Below, piece by piece: positions 36,101-44,500 of a stretch of DNA of 64,000 nt. Each line of letters opens with the position of its first letter. Positions within the stretch are counted from its first letter, which is position 1. The stretch lies in assembly GCA_950022655.1 (NCBI GenBank), contig OX465579.1, positions 140,811,118 through 140,875,117 on the forward strand. Reading direction: 5' to 3'. Source of the DNA: Alentia gelatinosa. Lineage: Eukaryota > Annelida > Polychaeta > Phyllodocida > Polynoidae. The position numbers were made by a program, and so were the translations under genes. The notes beneath the pieces are model-generated. The model had not been told where the DNA came from and made no database searches. It was given only the letters and a program-made list of their open reading frames with translations.

Positions 36101-39100
36101 GCTCAGAGCTCTAACGCGTTCACCACGGTCGCTATCCCAGCTCTTCAGAGGAACCTCCGCGTGGTACCAGACACTAGAGGCGGGGAGGATTCAGATGAGG
36201 GCCCATCCCTTCCTCTGTCAGGACACGCCCACTCGCCCACTGGTCACGCCCACTCCTCCGGGTCACACGTCCGCCAACGCGATGTGGGATGTGGTCGTAT
36301 GTTATATCTGTTTGCACGCAGCCAAGCTGATTTTGAAAGGTATACATGTTAATTTACTGTCTTCTTATCAGATTGAAAAAATATTGAATTCTGCAAAGTC
36401 TTTCACCGGAGTTCCTAATGTCTATGTCGAATGGGATAGGCTTTGTAAAGGCTGGTCATATGCGATATTACCACTAGTTTGTAGTTTGTGTGGTTGGGTG
36501 ATGAGACAGTATGTAGTAACAGAGTACATTGTCCATGGTTGAATTGATAAAAATGTCTGGCCAAACAGTAGGACGCGATCGTCGCACATATTCAGTATTA
36601 CTCCTCTGGCAATACGTTGTTCTGCTAATCGCGTCGCATCAGTATGAACTGCCGTGCGACGATTCGATGTGACTGTTTTGCCACAGCACAGCAGCACAGT
36701 GCCAATGCAGGGGGACTCCTACGTCACGCCTGGCTACCCGTGACCTAGTTCTGGCCCCACGTGGACGACCTAGTCAGAGGGCACTCAGTTAAGTGTCATT
36801 GTGTCCGCCGCGCTCCCAACGGTGGCTCCATAGCTCAGTGGATAGAGCACTGGTCTTGTAAACCAGGGGTCGGGAGTTCGATCCTCCCTGGGGCCTGTTT
36901 TTTTTGTTAAAGTCGACTTCACATAAAAATGAATTTATACTGCAGTATCTGGAATTAGTAAATAAGATCTCATTACCCAGACGGCGTCTTATCAAAATTT
37001 TACTCTGTCTGGTGATAAGTGACAAAAGCCTAAAAAAACAACCCAAAAACGGAAAATATTGCAAAATAAGCGAATATTAACATTGATATTGAACACATCA
37101 TAGATGTTCAGAGTGGTTATATTTTTCAACGTATATCCAAAGGTTTTCAAATCGTCCAACAGTGGAAAGTGAATCCATTGTTGCAGTGCCTGCTGGTTTG
37201 ATGATTATTGCCAGCACGGACTTGGATGACCAAGTCCATGTAGACTTGCTCAAGTGTTTGATTATGAACATTCATTAAATGATTAAACAAAATCAGAATA
37301 AATCTTATTATGATATGTATCGTTCTCTGACTGGCACATGAACCAAGTGGGGTGTATGGGTAGGGGCGGCGGCGGTGCGGTGGCGCGGTTGCGGGGGCGA
37401 TAGGGTACACAGACACACAGACTGTGGACAGTCTTATGTACATGATACCACGGTGTATGTTGCCGGATGCATATCGTGTTTACGGCAACTCACAGGTACA
37501 GTTCAGTTGGTCACGTTTGTAATATGATGATGTCATTCTCCAGGTATGCAGAGCTTTATACATCTAATGCTACCCCAGCCAACATGCAGGATAGTCGCCT
37601 TGCCCTGCTACGTCAGACGTCATGTGATCAGGCGTCACATGATACGTCACGTAACACGTCAAGCAGCACGTCACGTAGCATACCGCGAGCACGTGAGATA
37701 CAAGCACGTGCTGAGCGGGACTTACCCCGCTGGATGAGACCCAAAGAGGACACCAAAAGGTAAATTCAATGTTAAAAAACGAAGACGAGTCAAGGTCAAA
37801 GAAGTACCAAACTTGTTTTATGATATATAAGATTAATTTTTATTCCTTAAAATATAAAACCAGCCAAAACATGTACACAATCATTTTTACCTGCTACGCT
37901 CCTTCCTATTTGAAAAACACTATAAAACGTGAACCCATAATACATAGAAAAAAAGGTCGGCAGTAACATTCTATTGTTTCATAATGAAGCACATTTATCC
38001 CAATACAGGAGAATGAGGAAAGATAAAGAAAATATATCATTTGGATTGTAAGGCCATGTTCATCCGTAGCAAGTTAGCATCTGGTCAGGTTATTGGTTTC
38101 TAAGAACAATTCCCCACCAGTGTTTTGCTGAGTATTTTTACTTGGTGTTTGTCAGGGATTACAGACCGAAACTGAAGAAAATGACGAGTCGAACCATCTA
38201 CGTCATGACGTCAGAGGAACTGCTAGCGACAGCCCGGCATGTTCTAGCAGAGGTATGTGACCTAGCTTAAGCATGTAGAGTAGACCGAAATGAATAACTG
38301 AGATGGTGGTAATAAGGTAGTCGAAATGGATACGTTTATTTGTGGCGGTGGCGGTGGCGGTGGCTCAGTCGTTAGAGCACTGGACTTGTAACCCCAAGGT
38401 TGTAGGACTTTGTGGGTTCGAGGCCCAGCCCCAGTATTGGTGGATAACTCACCTCGGTAAATGTACAGGGGTAAGATTTCTACCTGAATTCATCACGTAG
38501 ATTCGATCACCACCCATATGGTGTAAAAGAACCTTGAGAAAGTCTGGTAAGAACCTGTAATGGTTAACTGGACGTTAAATCTCAAACCAAACAAACCAGT
38601 TTTCTATTTGTATTTAAGGAAAAATAAGAATATAATTAGCCATTCAAAAGCATGGCAGCTGAACTGTAAACATCAGCGAAGAGGCAACTAACCAAGATGG
38701 CAACTATTCCAATTCAGTGTTTCAGTTCACTCAGAAATAAGGATAATTTTGATTATTACTTTCCTCACATAATAACCAATATTACTTATCTACGATAGGG
38801 ATGTACATAGATCTGAACTTAACATTAAGCTATAATACAAATTACGTTAATCTTCGATCTGATTGGGTTAATTGTGAACAGTTTTTAAATTTATTATTTT
38901 CTTGAAGTTTTTATACATTTTTTCATGGTTCTATGTAGATAAAAATGAGAAAGATTGTACGTCTCTATATAATCATCCATAAAAAAGTTAAACAACATTT
39001 CATAGTAACTGATAAATTAATTCGTATTTTCTAGGTTTCATAATGAATTTGCCGATTTTACAGATGAAAATGTATCTGGTATTTTTCGTTAATGGTTTTA

Positions 39101-40809
39101 TTCGTTAAAAACTTGATTGATTAGTTACAATTATATTGAGTCATTATTATTAATCAATATTATATTGACAGAACTCAGTTTTACGTTTTGAAAGAATTGT
39201 GGAATCGCTTGAAGTTAACTTAACGACACATCATACACGTCTTTGTTTTTCACAAGTTGAATTAAAAATGTTTATTCTGTTGCTATACTAATTTTCATAT
39301 TAAAAAGAAGAATATGACCTTCTGCCAATATGTAAATGAACTAGGAATAAAGCTCACAGCTCTGGCGTATGTTATTTTGAGACATGTCAGAGCAGCTATC
39401 ATATGCTAATGATCAGAGTACTAGGTCGTGAGCATAGTGATTAGTATAAGTAACACTTTATGTGTATATCTTTGGAATATTCATATAAGGCTAAAGTAAT
39501 AATGTGCAATATTGTGAAAAGATATCTTTTCTCTTGTACTACACACTCCGCTATCTGAATCATAACGATAGGAACTAGCCACTTCTGTTTCATGATTTAA
39601 CCCCTCGTTTGCCATGTCTTGTAGGGCCTTGAGGAAGAATCCGGTGACGAACAAAATCAGACAACCCTGAATCGATCTACAACTGACCAACAGAAGGTCA
39701 AAGGTAATAATATAACAGTAACTGAGGTTCCATCTATAGCTGCTGGTAGAGAAGAGAACACTTCAGTACAAAAAGATCGCTCAACGTTTAAAAGAGAGTC
39801 TCCAGCGCAGGCTCGGAGTAGAAGAGGTCCAAAGTCTTCAAGGACTTTAAATATTCTGGACTATTTATTTGATGACGATGACACAGGAAGGAAGTACAAA
39901 ACAGCACCAGCTCCGCGTGCACGGCGGCGAAGTCAAGGGCGCCAGTGTCGTATTGACGAGTATCTGAGTCCAACAAAGCAGAAGTGAGTAAAGTGTCCAT
40001 ATTACGTAACCGTTGACTTGGATAGTCAACGGTTACGTAATATGGTAAAATAAGTGTAAGTAAGGCTGATAATACTTATAAGTTATATATCAAAAGATAG
40101 ACTTATATCTGCATTTCTCTATGAAAGTGTTTGGCAAAATCTAGATGAAGGTCTGATAGAAATTTTATATAAATCGTTATTTAATGTCATCTCCTGTTCA
40201 TATATATATATTTTTTTTTTTTCATCTCCTGTTCATAAGAAAATATGTTTTAATACAAAAAATCATTGCCCGAAGAAGCTCAAAACTAAAGACAAAAACA
40301 TTCTGATAAGGTATTATCCCTTAAGTGACTTCAATTATTGTAACCTTGTTTTTGTTTTCTGCAGAGTAACAAAAAAACCGGACCAAAGTGCTGTGGCAAG
40401 GGTACCCAAGAAGACAGAGACTAAATCCACGTTCTCCTCAAATCAAAGTAGAAAGCCAGATAGGACCAAATCCCTTCACGCAAAGAAGGAAATCTGGGTG
40501 CCCGAGACTACGTCAGTGGAGGTACAAGACAACAGTTTGATATTCGCTGACAGTCCTGATAGCTTGGAGATCTCGGACAGTGTCCCACTGTCACAGGAGA
40601 CTGACAGCCTCATTGTGTATGATAGTGACAGTCAAGAGGTACCTGGTGGGCAGGACAAGAAGATTGGGTTCACAACAATAAACTCGAAATACCCAGCCAC
40701 CACTGTTAGAGACCTCTCAGTGACTACTGTACCAGAAACAGAAATGTCTGAACTCAAGCCTTGTCTCTCAAAGGAAAGGACTTATTCAATATTAGATGGA
40801 CTGATCTGA
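18125..40809 (+). CDS. PNK-like P-loop kinase + degenerate HAD protein (15 exons)
   Basis: Coding exons: 18125-18181, 19198-19332, 20097-20174, 25543-25720, 32154-32230, 32566-32725, 33184-33242, 33937-34065, 35087-35158, 35621-35650, 36101-36339, 37544-37759, 38156-38252, 39625-39983, 40365-40809. All junctions are GT-AG with agreeing phase and total 2331 nt (776 residues). Residues 10-165 form a P-loop kinase of the T4 Pnkp/PNKP kind: Walker A GPPHSGKS (15-22, split across exons 1-2), then VVIDDENATFTKR (68-80), like the family's VVID-x-x-N-x-x-x-x-x-R. Residues 176-325 follow the HAD/PNK3P layout, but catalytic acids are missing: DxDGT reads QWEGL (184-188) and GDxxxD reads YHTPPH (297-302), although AEEAGI follows as expected. 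The remainder is polar, with a PIP-like QCRIDEYL (616-623) and SIM-like LIVYDSDS (711-718). I infer a nuclear nucleic-acid-end factor. Kinase activity is unproven; I know no named orthologue. Confidence 0.85.
18514..18655. mobile_element. 142-bp MITE, copy 1
   Basis: Perfect 15-bp terminal inverted repeats TTTATCTCACCCCTG (18514-18528) and CAGGGGTGAGATAAA (18641-18655) bound a non-coding centre containing 'cataggcttaacattgggat'. It lies in intron 1 of the kinase-like gene. A related copy is at 21096-21247, and a lone end is at about 51325-51338. Confidence 0.7.
19503..19965. mobile_element. Candidate interspersed element in intron 2
   Basis: The segment begins 'atattgtaggggtctgggtagt' and its end reads in reverse 'atattgtagcggaccgctggttagt', an imperfect inverted repeat. 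The inside is clearly more GC-rich than the surrounding intron and has a B-box-like word 'gtgttgatccc'. It may be a MITE or a tRNA-derived SINE; there is no coding frame. Confidence 0.4.
20347..20486. mobile_element. Foldback hairpin, ~60-bp arms
   Basis: Left arm 20347-20406 and right arm 20427-20486 are near-perfect reverse complements (about two differences and one indel over 60 bp) around a 20-nt loop. It lies in intron 3 of the kinase-like gene. A separate 23-nt palindrome at 20590-20612 reuses the word TGTACGGACC from the inner end of the arm. The close identity of the arms suggests a young foldback MITE. Confidence 0.8.
20756..20900. repeat. C-rich low-complexity tract
   Basis: Several C runs (for example C11 at 20768-20778 and a longer interrupted run around 20870-20896) alternate with 'gaaatactgaaa'-type words. 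It looks like an imperfect tandem repeat of roughly 35-45 bases, each unit bearing a C run. The G-rich strand could form quadruplexes. Confidence 0.6.
21096..21247. mobile_element. MITE copy 2, diverged
   Basis: It starts 'tttatcccacccct', shares 'cataggcttaacattgagat' with the copy at 18514-18655, and ends 'acagggtaggataaaa', a decayed reverse of its start. It is directly followed by a segment (21301-21398) repeated in inverse orientation at 17764-17862, so a larger composite repeat may run to about 21400. Confidence 0.55.
21431..21460. promoter_or_regulatory. Perfect palindrome with E-box, next to a CRE
   Basis: GCGCTGTCACGTGACAGCGC (21431-21450) is a perfect 20-nt palindrome centred on the E-box CACGTG. 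TGACGTCA, a perfect cAMP-response-element palindrome, follows at 21453-21460. It lies in intron 3 of the kinase-like gene. Function is unknown; the sites are seen directly, their use is inference. Confidence 0.35.
22018..22340 (-). mobile_element. Tandem copies of a retroelement C-terminal fragment with A runs
   Basis: Two 149-bp units (22018-22166 and 22174-22322) differ at about two bases. Each is followed on the plus strand by an A run (A8 at 22167-22174, A17 at 22324-22340). On the minus strand each unit encodes EDVTIHIIDFVYAHPDSD and then LEFNWIQRLHTNAPMGLN, the conserved C-terminal end of GIY-YIG-type retroelement proteins (compare WMQLLETMQPKGMN in the Penelope-like copy at 8963-10204). 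The A tails are on the antisense strand. There is no intact gene. Confidence 0.75.
22341..25542. other. Rest of intron 3 of the kinase-like gene
   Basis: No gene is supportable. It holds a tRNA-like A/B box pair at 23036-23074 and a cluster of GATC palindromic words at 25295-25495, just before exon 4. The rest is ordinary AT-rich intron. Confidence 0.5.
23036..23074 (+). repeat. tRNA-like A and B boxes, possible SINE head
   Basis: TGGCTAAGAGGG (23036-23047) fits the Pol III A box TRGCNNAGNNGG fully, and GATTCGAGGTC (23064-23074) fits the B box GGTTCGANNCC at most positions with tRNA-like spacing. No complete cloverleaf forms, so a decayed tRNA-derived SINE is more likely than a tRNA gene. 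Confidence 0.35.
26126..27532 (+). CDS. Retrotransposon ORF1: coiled coil, RNA-binding region, NADAR domain
   Basis: 468 residues from the ATG at 26126; the frame is open a little upstream, but the first ATG gives a basic start MGPNKGRGKK. Residues about 50-150 form heptad-rich coiled coil, the usual trimerisation part of ORF1 proteins. Residues about 160-300 resemble the RRM-plus-C-terminal-domain unit of non-LTR ORF1 proteins (KKILVVDGL, then LSDDLTNEERRMNKDLRAI). Residues about 316-461 match the NADAR/YbiA family in order: PLSNLHPA, YDGKKFSSAEQCFQYRKA with the family's conserved Glu at 342, IRNTNDP, KFTQNKDLQEILLST, WGCGYHLG, LGKLLAEVRDHL. NADAR enzymes act on ADP-ribose-linked substrates, including removing ADP-ribose from guanine (family knowledge). 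Its presence in a retrotransposon particle protein is unusual. Role here is inference. Confidence 0.85.
   Translation: MGPNKGRGKKEPAGPRRQDSKKDDEAAPESQPPLSPTTHMATLPTLSVNASNDEIIAKINEIESRVNLNAKDISTTSSILTRLESRLDKADKLQLDTAEILAGLKETVGKTSKTVDGIETAMDKLDTEVTEALHIAVESATKSDVMEEKMAKIDNAHKKKILVVDGLTEDPMENIRDLFLQFANDLGSQMQPADIDSIYRRGKPDRNQNRTRSVVVVFVTHASKANIFKNIKNLRQLPKWSKLQLSDDLTNEERRMNKDLRAIQSVARNKKIRCSVRGTTIKIQDTTYSYDRINDLPNGLSIKNIKTIETLNGISFQSKHAPLSNLHPASLIYDGKKFSSAEQCFQYRKAEFMGQTDTAEEIRNTNDPYVVKRIGDKVKKSKAWDDLQKNDMFLILVSKFTQNKDLQEILLSTDDKPLFEATKDPVWGCGYHLGEVNNIASNTISGNLLGKLLAEVRDHLRGNETVST
27567..28304 (+). CDS. Retrotransposon SGNH-esterase ORF
   Basis: 245 residues, starting 34 bases after the ORF1 stop. 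It carries the four SGNH hydrolase blocks: VVIGDSR with the nucleophile Ser40, VPGAT with Gly66, IIAGTCN with Asn96, and DGIHLS with Asp214 and His217. Esterase domains are known in ORF1 proteins of CR1-group retrotransposons, where a membrane or lipid role has been proposed. Here the domain is a separate ORF instead of being fused to ORF1. The intact catalytic set suggests an active hydrolase. How it is translated from the same RNA is not visible; no ribosome-entry signal is recognisable. Confidence 0.85.
   Translation: MAAGSCINYPTKLDTEIEKLESILIRTWTPLPQNVVIGDSRVSRLYEAIAASNNKSQRFNVFAVPGATLQDCIVLTSNHLKRSPNAVVYIIAGTCNITRKEPKSKQIKFLWKSADALVNHVISYAEIGHKWLTDNFPNSRFMICPITGIDLAKCVKTSTTEDQIIVNDAIQQINRKLIELNYDNQFIYQPWLANHIHKYRRGKVIAHYELLANDGIHLSHKLTDLWAHDLLSTFEKNIPVLSGNW
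28648..28848 (+). CDS. Small ORF overlapping the ORF2 start (ATGA)
   Basis: A 66-codon frame from ATG 28648 ends in TGA at 28846-28848, overlapping the ATG of ORF2 (28845-28847) as ATGA. It begins MAKRPRSALLLSVMLLP, basic then hydrophobic, and is Cys-rich later. ATGA overlaps support termination-reinitiation in other systems. There is no homology I recognise, and it may be chance. Confidence 0.3.
   Translation: MAKRPRSALLLSVMLLPCYNVLSMLPSHDFMTQSLTYYCETRTIHCCCLEHVDPKLKWFFCQMFVK
28845..31718 (+). CDS. Retrotransposon ORF2: APE endonuclease and reverse transcriptase
   Basis: 957 residues. Residues about 15-240 are an exonuclease-endonuclease-phosphatase domain that nicks target DNA: FLHANLCSL, SVSETWL (metal-binding Glu), NVYRP, IMGDFNI, and SDHQSIFY with the catalytic Asp-His. 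Residues about 480-770 are the reverse transcriptase: LRPISLLPVVAKSLE, SGFRKGRSTSQAI, FLDFAKAFDTVNH (motif A), GVPQGSILGPLMF and YADDTVLY (motif C, about 687). The C-terminal region has the W-x-x-L ending typical of CR1/L2 elements. All key residues are present and there is no stop or frameshift, so the copy looks competent for target-primed reverse transcription. Confidence 0.93.
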   Translation: MTHLYRVNDVDKSKGLKFLHANLCSLRAKFDSLILENRHEHWDLVSVSETWLTENDSNNQYHLTGYKFFRVDRTWKEKDTDLKPKLGGGLGIYIKHNLVVDIYCHKHLNLSTRHIELQIIRLRRQCAKDIIFLNVYRPTGGNKNIFTTTLTDTITDLNTNNKTDIVIMGDFNINILEQSTDVTDFITEMKHLGFHQYINNFTRFSQNSTVIDLVFSNANDTKKSGVLDLAYSDHQSIFYIKKKAQTATTKKEVFGRSYVKYSSILLSNHLNTRNWDDFHKSNVTTEKWEIIINAINEYLDIHCKHRLFKTKTCNQPWITNEEIEIARDKNKLIQKARKTGLPEDWVKARRARNDANKKMKKARQMYISRKLDETKSDHRKFWRTINNILPATEDCNTKSNIELKDDAGTLIHDVPNYINDFFTNVGPKLSSEMTVPWKMYHDVINEQMELMSTDRDEIIEIANNIKIAKQSQIEGINARVYRDSLLAIPDLYVLLFNNCFKHNDIPLSWKSSIIVPIPKGGDSQSVTNLRPISLLPVVAKSLERIVHNKLTDFLDTHHIIAENQSGFRKGRSTSQAIAKLTDDIFAARNVGHETSAIFLDFAKAFDTVNHAILLEKLRFYGVRGLNLSWFKCYLSNRSQIVKVNERVSKSNGVVCGVPQGSILGPLMFIIYLNDLNNITDKTHMGLYADDTVLYLLGEQTIHIEPFLQRDLDCVELWCIQNKLSLNKKKTKSMSFYSGYGKRNRIEPTYCLGDTVLQHVYSYNYLGVSLDSRLDYNCHVNRLYKNVSHKLYQLMKMRPYLTIDAALRVYKSCILPYIDYCDILYMPSRARIVNRLQIYQNKCIRLCLKLHRRTPIHVLHAKAALPYLAERRLTHLKNFMYKRAQDLSYVVTKQLPTRAFDAPLVKFHRPNCQAYEKSVEYRGGCVWNNLTPIVRNTPTYAYFKSMTKTLLYETIPIL
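32074..32100 (+). terminator. Retrotransposon polyadenylation signal and A tail
   Basis: AATAAA at 32074-32079 is followed ten bases later by A12 (32089-32100). It is in sense orientation within intron 4 of the host gene and 53 bases upstream of exon 5, so it could also cause premature polyadenylation of the host transcript. Confidence 0.7.
34371..34383 (+). repeat. G13 homopolymer
   Basis: An uninterrupted run of 13 G in intron 8 of the kinase-like gene, preceded by a T run. Similar runs lie at 49662-49674 (C13), 52859-52875 (G17) and 61468-61481 (G14). Confidence 0.8.
34683..34721. repeat. 17-bp perfect stem hairpin in intron 8
   Basis: GCCAAATCTAAGATGCT, a 5-nt loop CTCCA, then its exact reverse complement. 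A smaller perfect stem TACCCT/AGGGTA lies about 50 bases upstream. No precursor-microRNA shape beyond the stem is evident. Confidence 0.6.
36824..36896 (+). tRNA. tRNA-Thr (anticodon TGT)
   Basis: A full cloverleaf can be drawn: acceptor GGCTCCA/TGGGGCC (one G-T pair), D arm GCTC/GAGC, anticodon arm CTGGT-CTTGTAA-ACCAG with anticodon TGT, and T arm GGGAG-TTCGATC-CTCCC. A box TAGCTCAGTGG and B box GTTCGATCC are intact, and a T8 Pol III terminator follows at 36898-36905. It lies in intron 11 of the kinase-like gene in the same orientation. It lacks an intron of its own. Decodes ACA threonine codons. Confidence 0.92.
38344..38600 (+). mobile_element. tRNA-derived SINE
   Basis: The head resembles a tRNA-Thr: 'ggcggtggctcagtcgttag' (A box), 'actggacttgtaa', and 'gggttcgaggccc' (B box) at 38419-38431. 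It is followed by a non-tRNA body of about 150 bases and a tail 'gacgttaaatctcaaacc' rich in 'aaaccaaac' words. Stems are imperfect, so it is not a functional tRNA. It sits in intron 13 of the kinase-like gene. A (GGTGGC)n run overlaps the head. Confidence 0.75.
39997..40045. repeat. 22-bp perfect stem hairpin after exon 14
   Basis: A 22-base arm (39997-40018), a 5-base loop TGGAT and the exact reverse complement (40024-40045). The left arm begins 14 bases after the last base of exon 14 (39983), so in the pre-mRNA it would form a stable stem right behind that splice donor. Confidence 0.8.
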
Positions 40810-40903
40810 AGAAATAACCTATTATTTTATTTTTGTAACAACTGGTGCTATTACTGCAGTAGAACCCTGCGTCAGGGGACAGGGGCCGTTGCTAACATAT
40901 CCC

Positions 40904-41170
40904 CCGACACAATGGATTTTTTATGGTATATCTTGTTATATCTTACAGTGTCGCGATATGTTGTACCTCCTTTGTCATGGTAGGTAATGCGCCGTGATAT
41001 GTGTACCTTTTCGTGATGTCGCGTGTATAGTTTGGTGCTCCACCACTGCAACACCTCAAGACACATTGCGGCAAATATGCACACTATTATTCAAAATCTA
41101 GCAAGATTTAGCAAGACAAACAAATCGTGACTAATCTGGCTATACCTTGTGTGTTGGTGGAATCAGCACT
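40904..41170 (+). repeat. Interspersed repeat family, copy A
   Basis: Shares 'tatatcttgttatatcttacag', 'tttggtgctccaccac', 'cacctcaagacacattgcg' and 'ttgtgtgttggtggaatcagcactt' with copies at 54400-54645 and 54656-54950. It begins about 95 bases after the stop codon of the kinase-like gene, so it may be part of its 3' untranslated region. Confidence 0.7.
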
Positions 41171-41502
41171 TAAAAGAGACAAACAACCGCCAGTGCAAAT
41201 CTTCTTGTTCACAGTGCGAATGTTCTAATGTGAATTGTTTGCTAGTGAGTGAATTGTCTGATCACCCCCACCTCCGCACAGAAATCTTCAGGGGCCTACG
41301 CATGCCGATGTTTGGTAGTGACAGGACCCTTACATGGGGTGTCCCTCAACCAGAGTTTGTCTTTTGGACTGAATGTTGACAGCCGAGATTTGTTCTTGGT
41401 GTTGTGTACATTTCAGAAAGGACAGCAGGCAGGACAATCTAAATTTCCTTAATTGTCAGTATTTTTTTAATTTAGAATAATTACAAAATTTAGTTTTGAG
41501 GT

Positions 41503-41535
41503 GGCCGGTTAGTTCAGTTGGTTAGAGCGTCGTGC
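41503..41535 (+). pseudogene. 5' half of a tRNA-Ile-like sequence
   Basis: GGCCGGTTAGTTCAGTTGG followed by TTAGAGCGTCGTGC matches the first 33 bases of a eukaryotic tRNA-Ile (A box intact). The anticodon arm onward is absent, so this is a truncated tRNA or SINE head. Confidence 0.6.
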
Positions 41536-44500
41536 AGACAAATGCTAGTTTTACCTAGCTTCTGGAAATACTTACTATCTTTTAAAGTTTGTCAGTCATT
41601 CTCGCAGCTATACGTAATGTAACTTTATGTCACGTGAGGGCTTTTAAGTCTGTTAATATTAACCCCCAAGTGTCAGATATGTTTAGTTTCTCCATCATGG
41701 TTATATATTGGGATTCTCCACCATTGTCATCAAACATGGTTCAGCAAGAGTGTCATTTATCCGAGTCTTTGAACAAAGAAATCTCTTGATTCCTCCACGA
41801 GTGTCATATTTAGAGTTCTTCACCAGTGTTACCTTTTTCTCACCATTGCAAAATATTCACTCTCCACTCCTTTCATTTATGAAGGTGTCACAGCAATGAA
41901 ACAGCATTGGGTCTACCACCGGTTTTATTTATCAGGGTTACTTTCCTCTTCCGGCGCTCTTTGTTCTTCTAGTTAAAAAATAGGTTTACTATTGATAGTG
42001 GACATTGTACGATGAAGTATATTTTGAATAGCGAAATAGGGATCACTAGTCTAGGAAAACTACGACTTGACCACAGACTGGGTATAACCTCACACGCATC
42101 TAACCTTGTTGCCATATTGGTTTGAACCCTTTTTTTTTATAACTTTTATAACAAAATTAATAGTGTAATAAAGTCTGGACTAGAACACCCGAGCTATAAA
42201 ACGAACTGAATAAATTAACAGTGTTCATACATGTCATTTCATAGCAATATAACAAGACAAACAGCATGTGGACTCATGTACGTGTTTAATTCTTTTCTCG
42301 TGTCAATGCCTAGTTTGTACAGTTGCCATATTATGAGTATATGTAAGCATGATATGCTTTTCACTTATGTACACAGCAGTCTCGTCCGAATAGATTCGCT
42401 TGGTCTTATCCAAACTCACCCTAATTTCACTTTTTATATTAACATCAACATATGGACACTAGTCTAACTAATGCACCTATACAGAAAGGTTGATTCTTCA
42501 ATAAGGCAATTTATATATAAACTCAGCAGATATGCAAAGTGTTACTAACCACAGGTTGGATTTGTTAGAATCTATTAAAGGGAATTATCTGCAGGTCTCA
42601 CCAAAGGTGGTCAAATACATGGTGGGAAGGGTGGAGATTTTATAGAGAATGCTACAGGTTAGAAGAAAAAGGAAATAGCACCGGGATTCTTTGTAGTCAT
42701 GGCAGCCTAACATGAAATGTATTGCAAGAGTTAACTAGGGTGACCATACGCTTCTTCCATTGATTCAAATAGTACATGTACATAGAATCCCATGAGTCGT
42801 GTTATGTAAGTGGAAAATGAAAATAAGTGCAGCATGGAAGGTACATGTACTGCAAAGAGAAACGGGAAAATAACACTTATTTCAGTGGATCAGATATAGA
42901 TTGAACTCTATACGAAAGCAGGAATGAGTTTTAATTTATGTAAATATAACGTGAAAGATACCGAAATGGGAAAATAACACCAGAGGTAGATCAGCAGAAT
43001 GATAACATCAAAGATTCCTGCTATCTTTTATCTTACTTTAGGTTATATGGTAAGTCAAGAAAGATTTCAGTTATATCATGGGAATACCTCTAGCTCAAAC
43101 TCGTGTCAATGAAACTAGTTATCTTTACATGACAGGGTTCTTTTTCATTATTCTTGTGTCGGATGTGGTCCAAATTTTACAAATATGCGAATACATCCCT
43201 GCGGCAACTGGAATAGATTATCCTCGAAATGAACAAGGCAATATGTCTTGTCACCTAATCAACCATCCGTAGCCACAGCCGCACAACTAAATCCCGAAAG
43301 GTGGTGCCAATAACAAGAGAAAGAGTGTTCGGGAAACATTATCGTTGGTATAAGATCTTGTATAAGCTGAGGACCGACCTTCAATAATTGCTGATACATA
43401 GCATTGCGTAGATTCATCCCAAAGATCTCATGTCGATAGTAAGGTGTTCTTCTATTCATCATACCAATTACAATTCTGACTGAAATGTGACCTGGTTTTA
43501 TGAATATACACCTGTCGACTTGCACAGTTGATAATTGGTCCTACGTTACGCGTATGGACTTGGTATCAGGCGTATAATAAATGATAAGCATAGCATATTA
43601 CACCAAGTAAATCCAGCAACACCCTTTGTGAAACACCTTGATCTTATATATGTTTACCGAACGTAAAACGTACCATCAAGTCACAATGAACTCTTTACTG
43701 TTCAATTCTTTTCATGTCCAAATATGATCACTTAGAATTGAGTAAATCTCAAGAAAGTAAAGGTATTGAAATACTGATCTGAAACGGAGGTGTGTAAATA
43801 GTTTGCATATTAATAGAATGAAAAATAATAAAGCTATGACAGTTTTGTTTGTAATTTTGTGCTCCGTGTTTCTCTCAATTTTAAATAAGAATCAATGTCT
43901 GCTACAAGTTGAATCTTAAAAACTGAAAACCTAGTATTCTTCAATAAAGGGATATTCTTGATAATCATTCCCGCATATAACCATCAATCCTTTGTATATG
44001 GCAAGACTTGGGGTTGCTTCTTTGGCTGCATTAACATTTATATAATCTAGGATACAGTGATACGTAGATACATAGACATCCACCATCCTGATACAATTAG
44101 AGTGTTTCATTAAAAATAACATATTTATCATACAGATCTCATGTGAATTTGTTATATGTGAGTAAACCAGTAATTCAAAGACCAAGGTTGTACCATAAAC
44201 GAATTGCAAAGGTGCACAAACTATAAACATGCTGTATTTTAGGCATATCATAAATACGTCTAATGTGTTGAATGTATTTTCTTTTGTGCTATTATCATTT
44301 TTTATGAGTCTTTCGTTATTATTTCTAAATCAAACTTCCCCTTGTCTTTAGTTTTTCTGATGATTATCTCTGAATAGGCACCAACATGGTTTGGCATTTA
44401 CTTACAATGCAATGCCATTTCCGTAGCGTTTACATATTTCACATATCACAATTTAATGTTTATATGGCAATGGGTTTCTTCACTTCACACGCAAAAGAAA

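Noticed and set aside
36045..36542. 165-codon frame overlapping exon 11 of the kinase-like gene
   Set aside because: It runs in a different frame over the same exon. Exit phase 2 from the other frame is the only one that joins exon 12 and gives a continuous reading to the stop.
38344..38420. A second functional tRNA-Thr
   Set aside because: Acceptor and anticodon stems do not pair, and a SINE body and tail follow.
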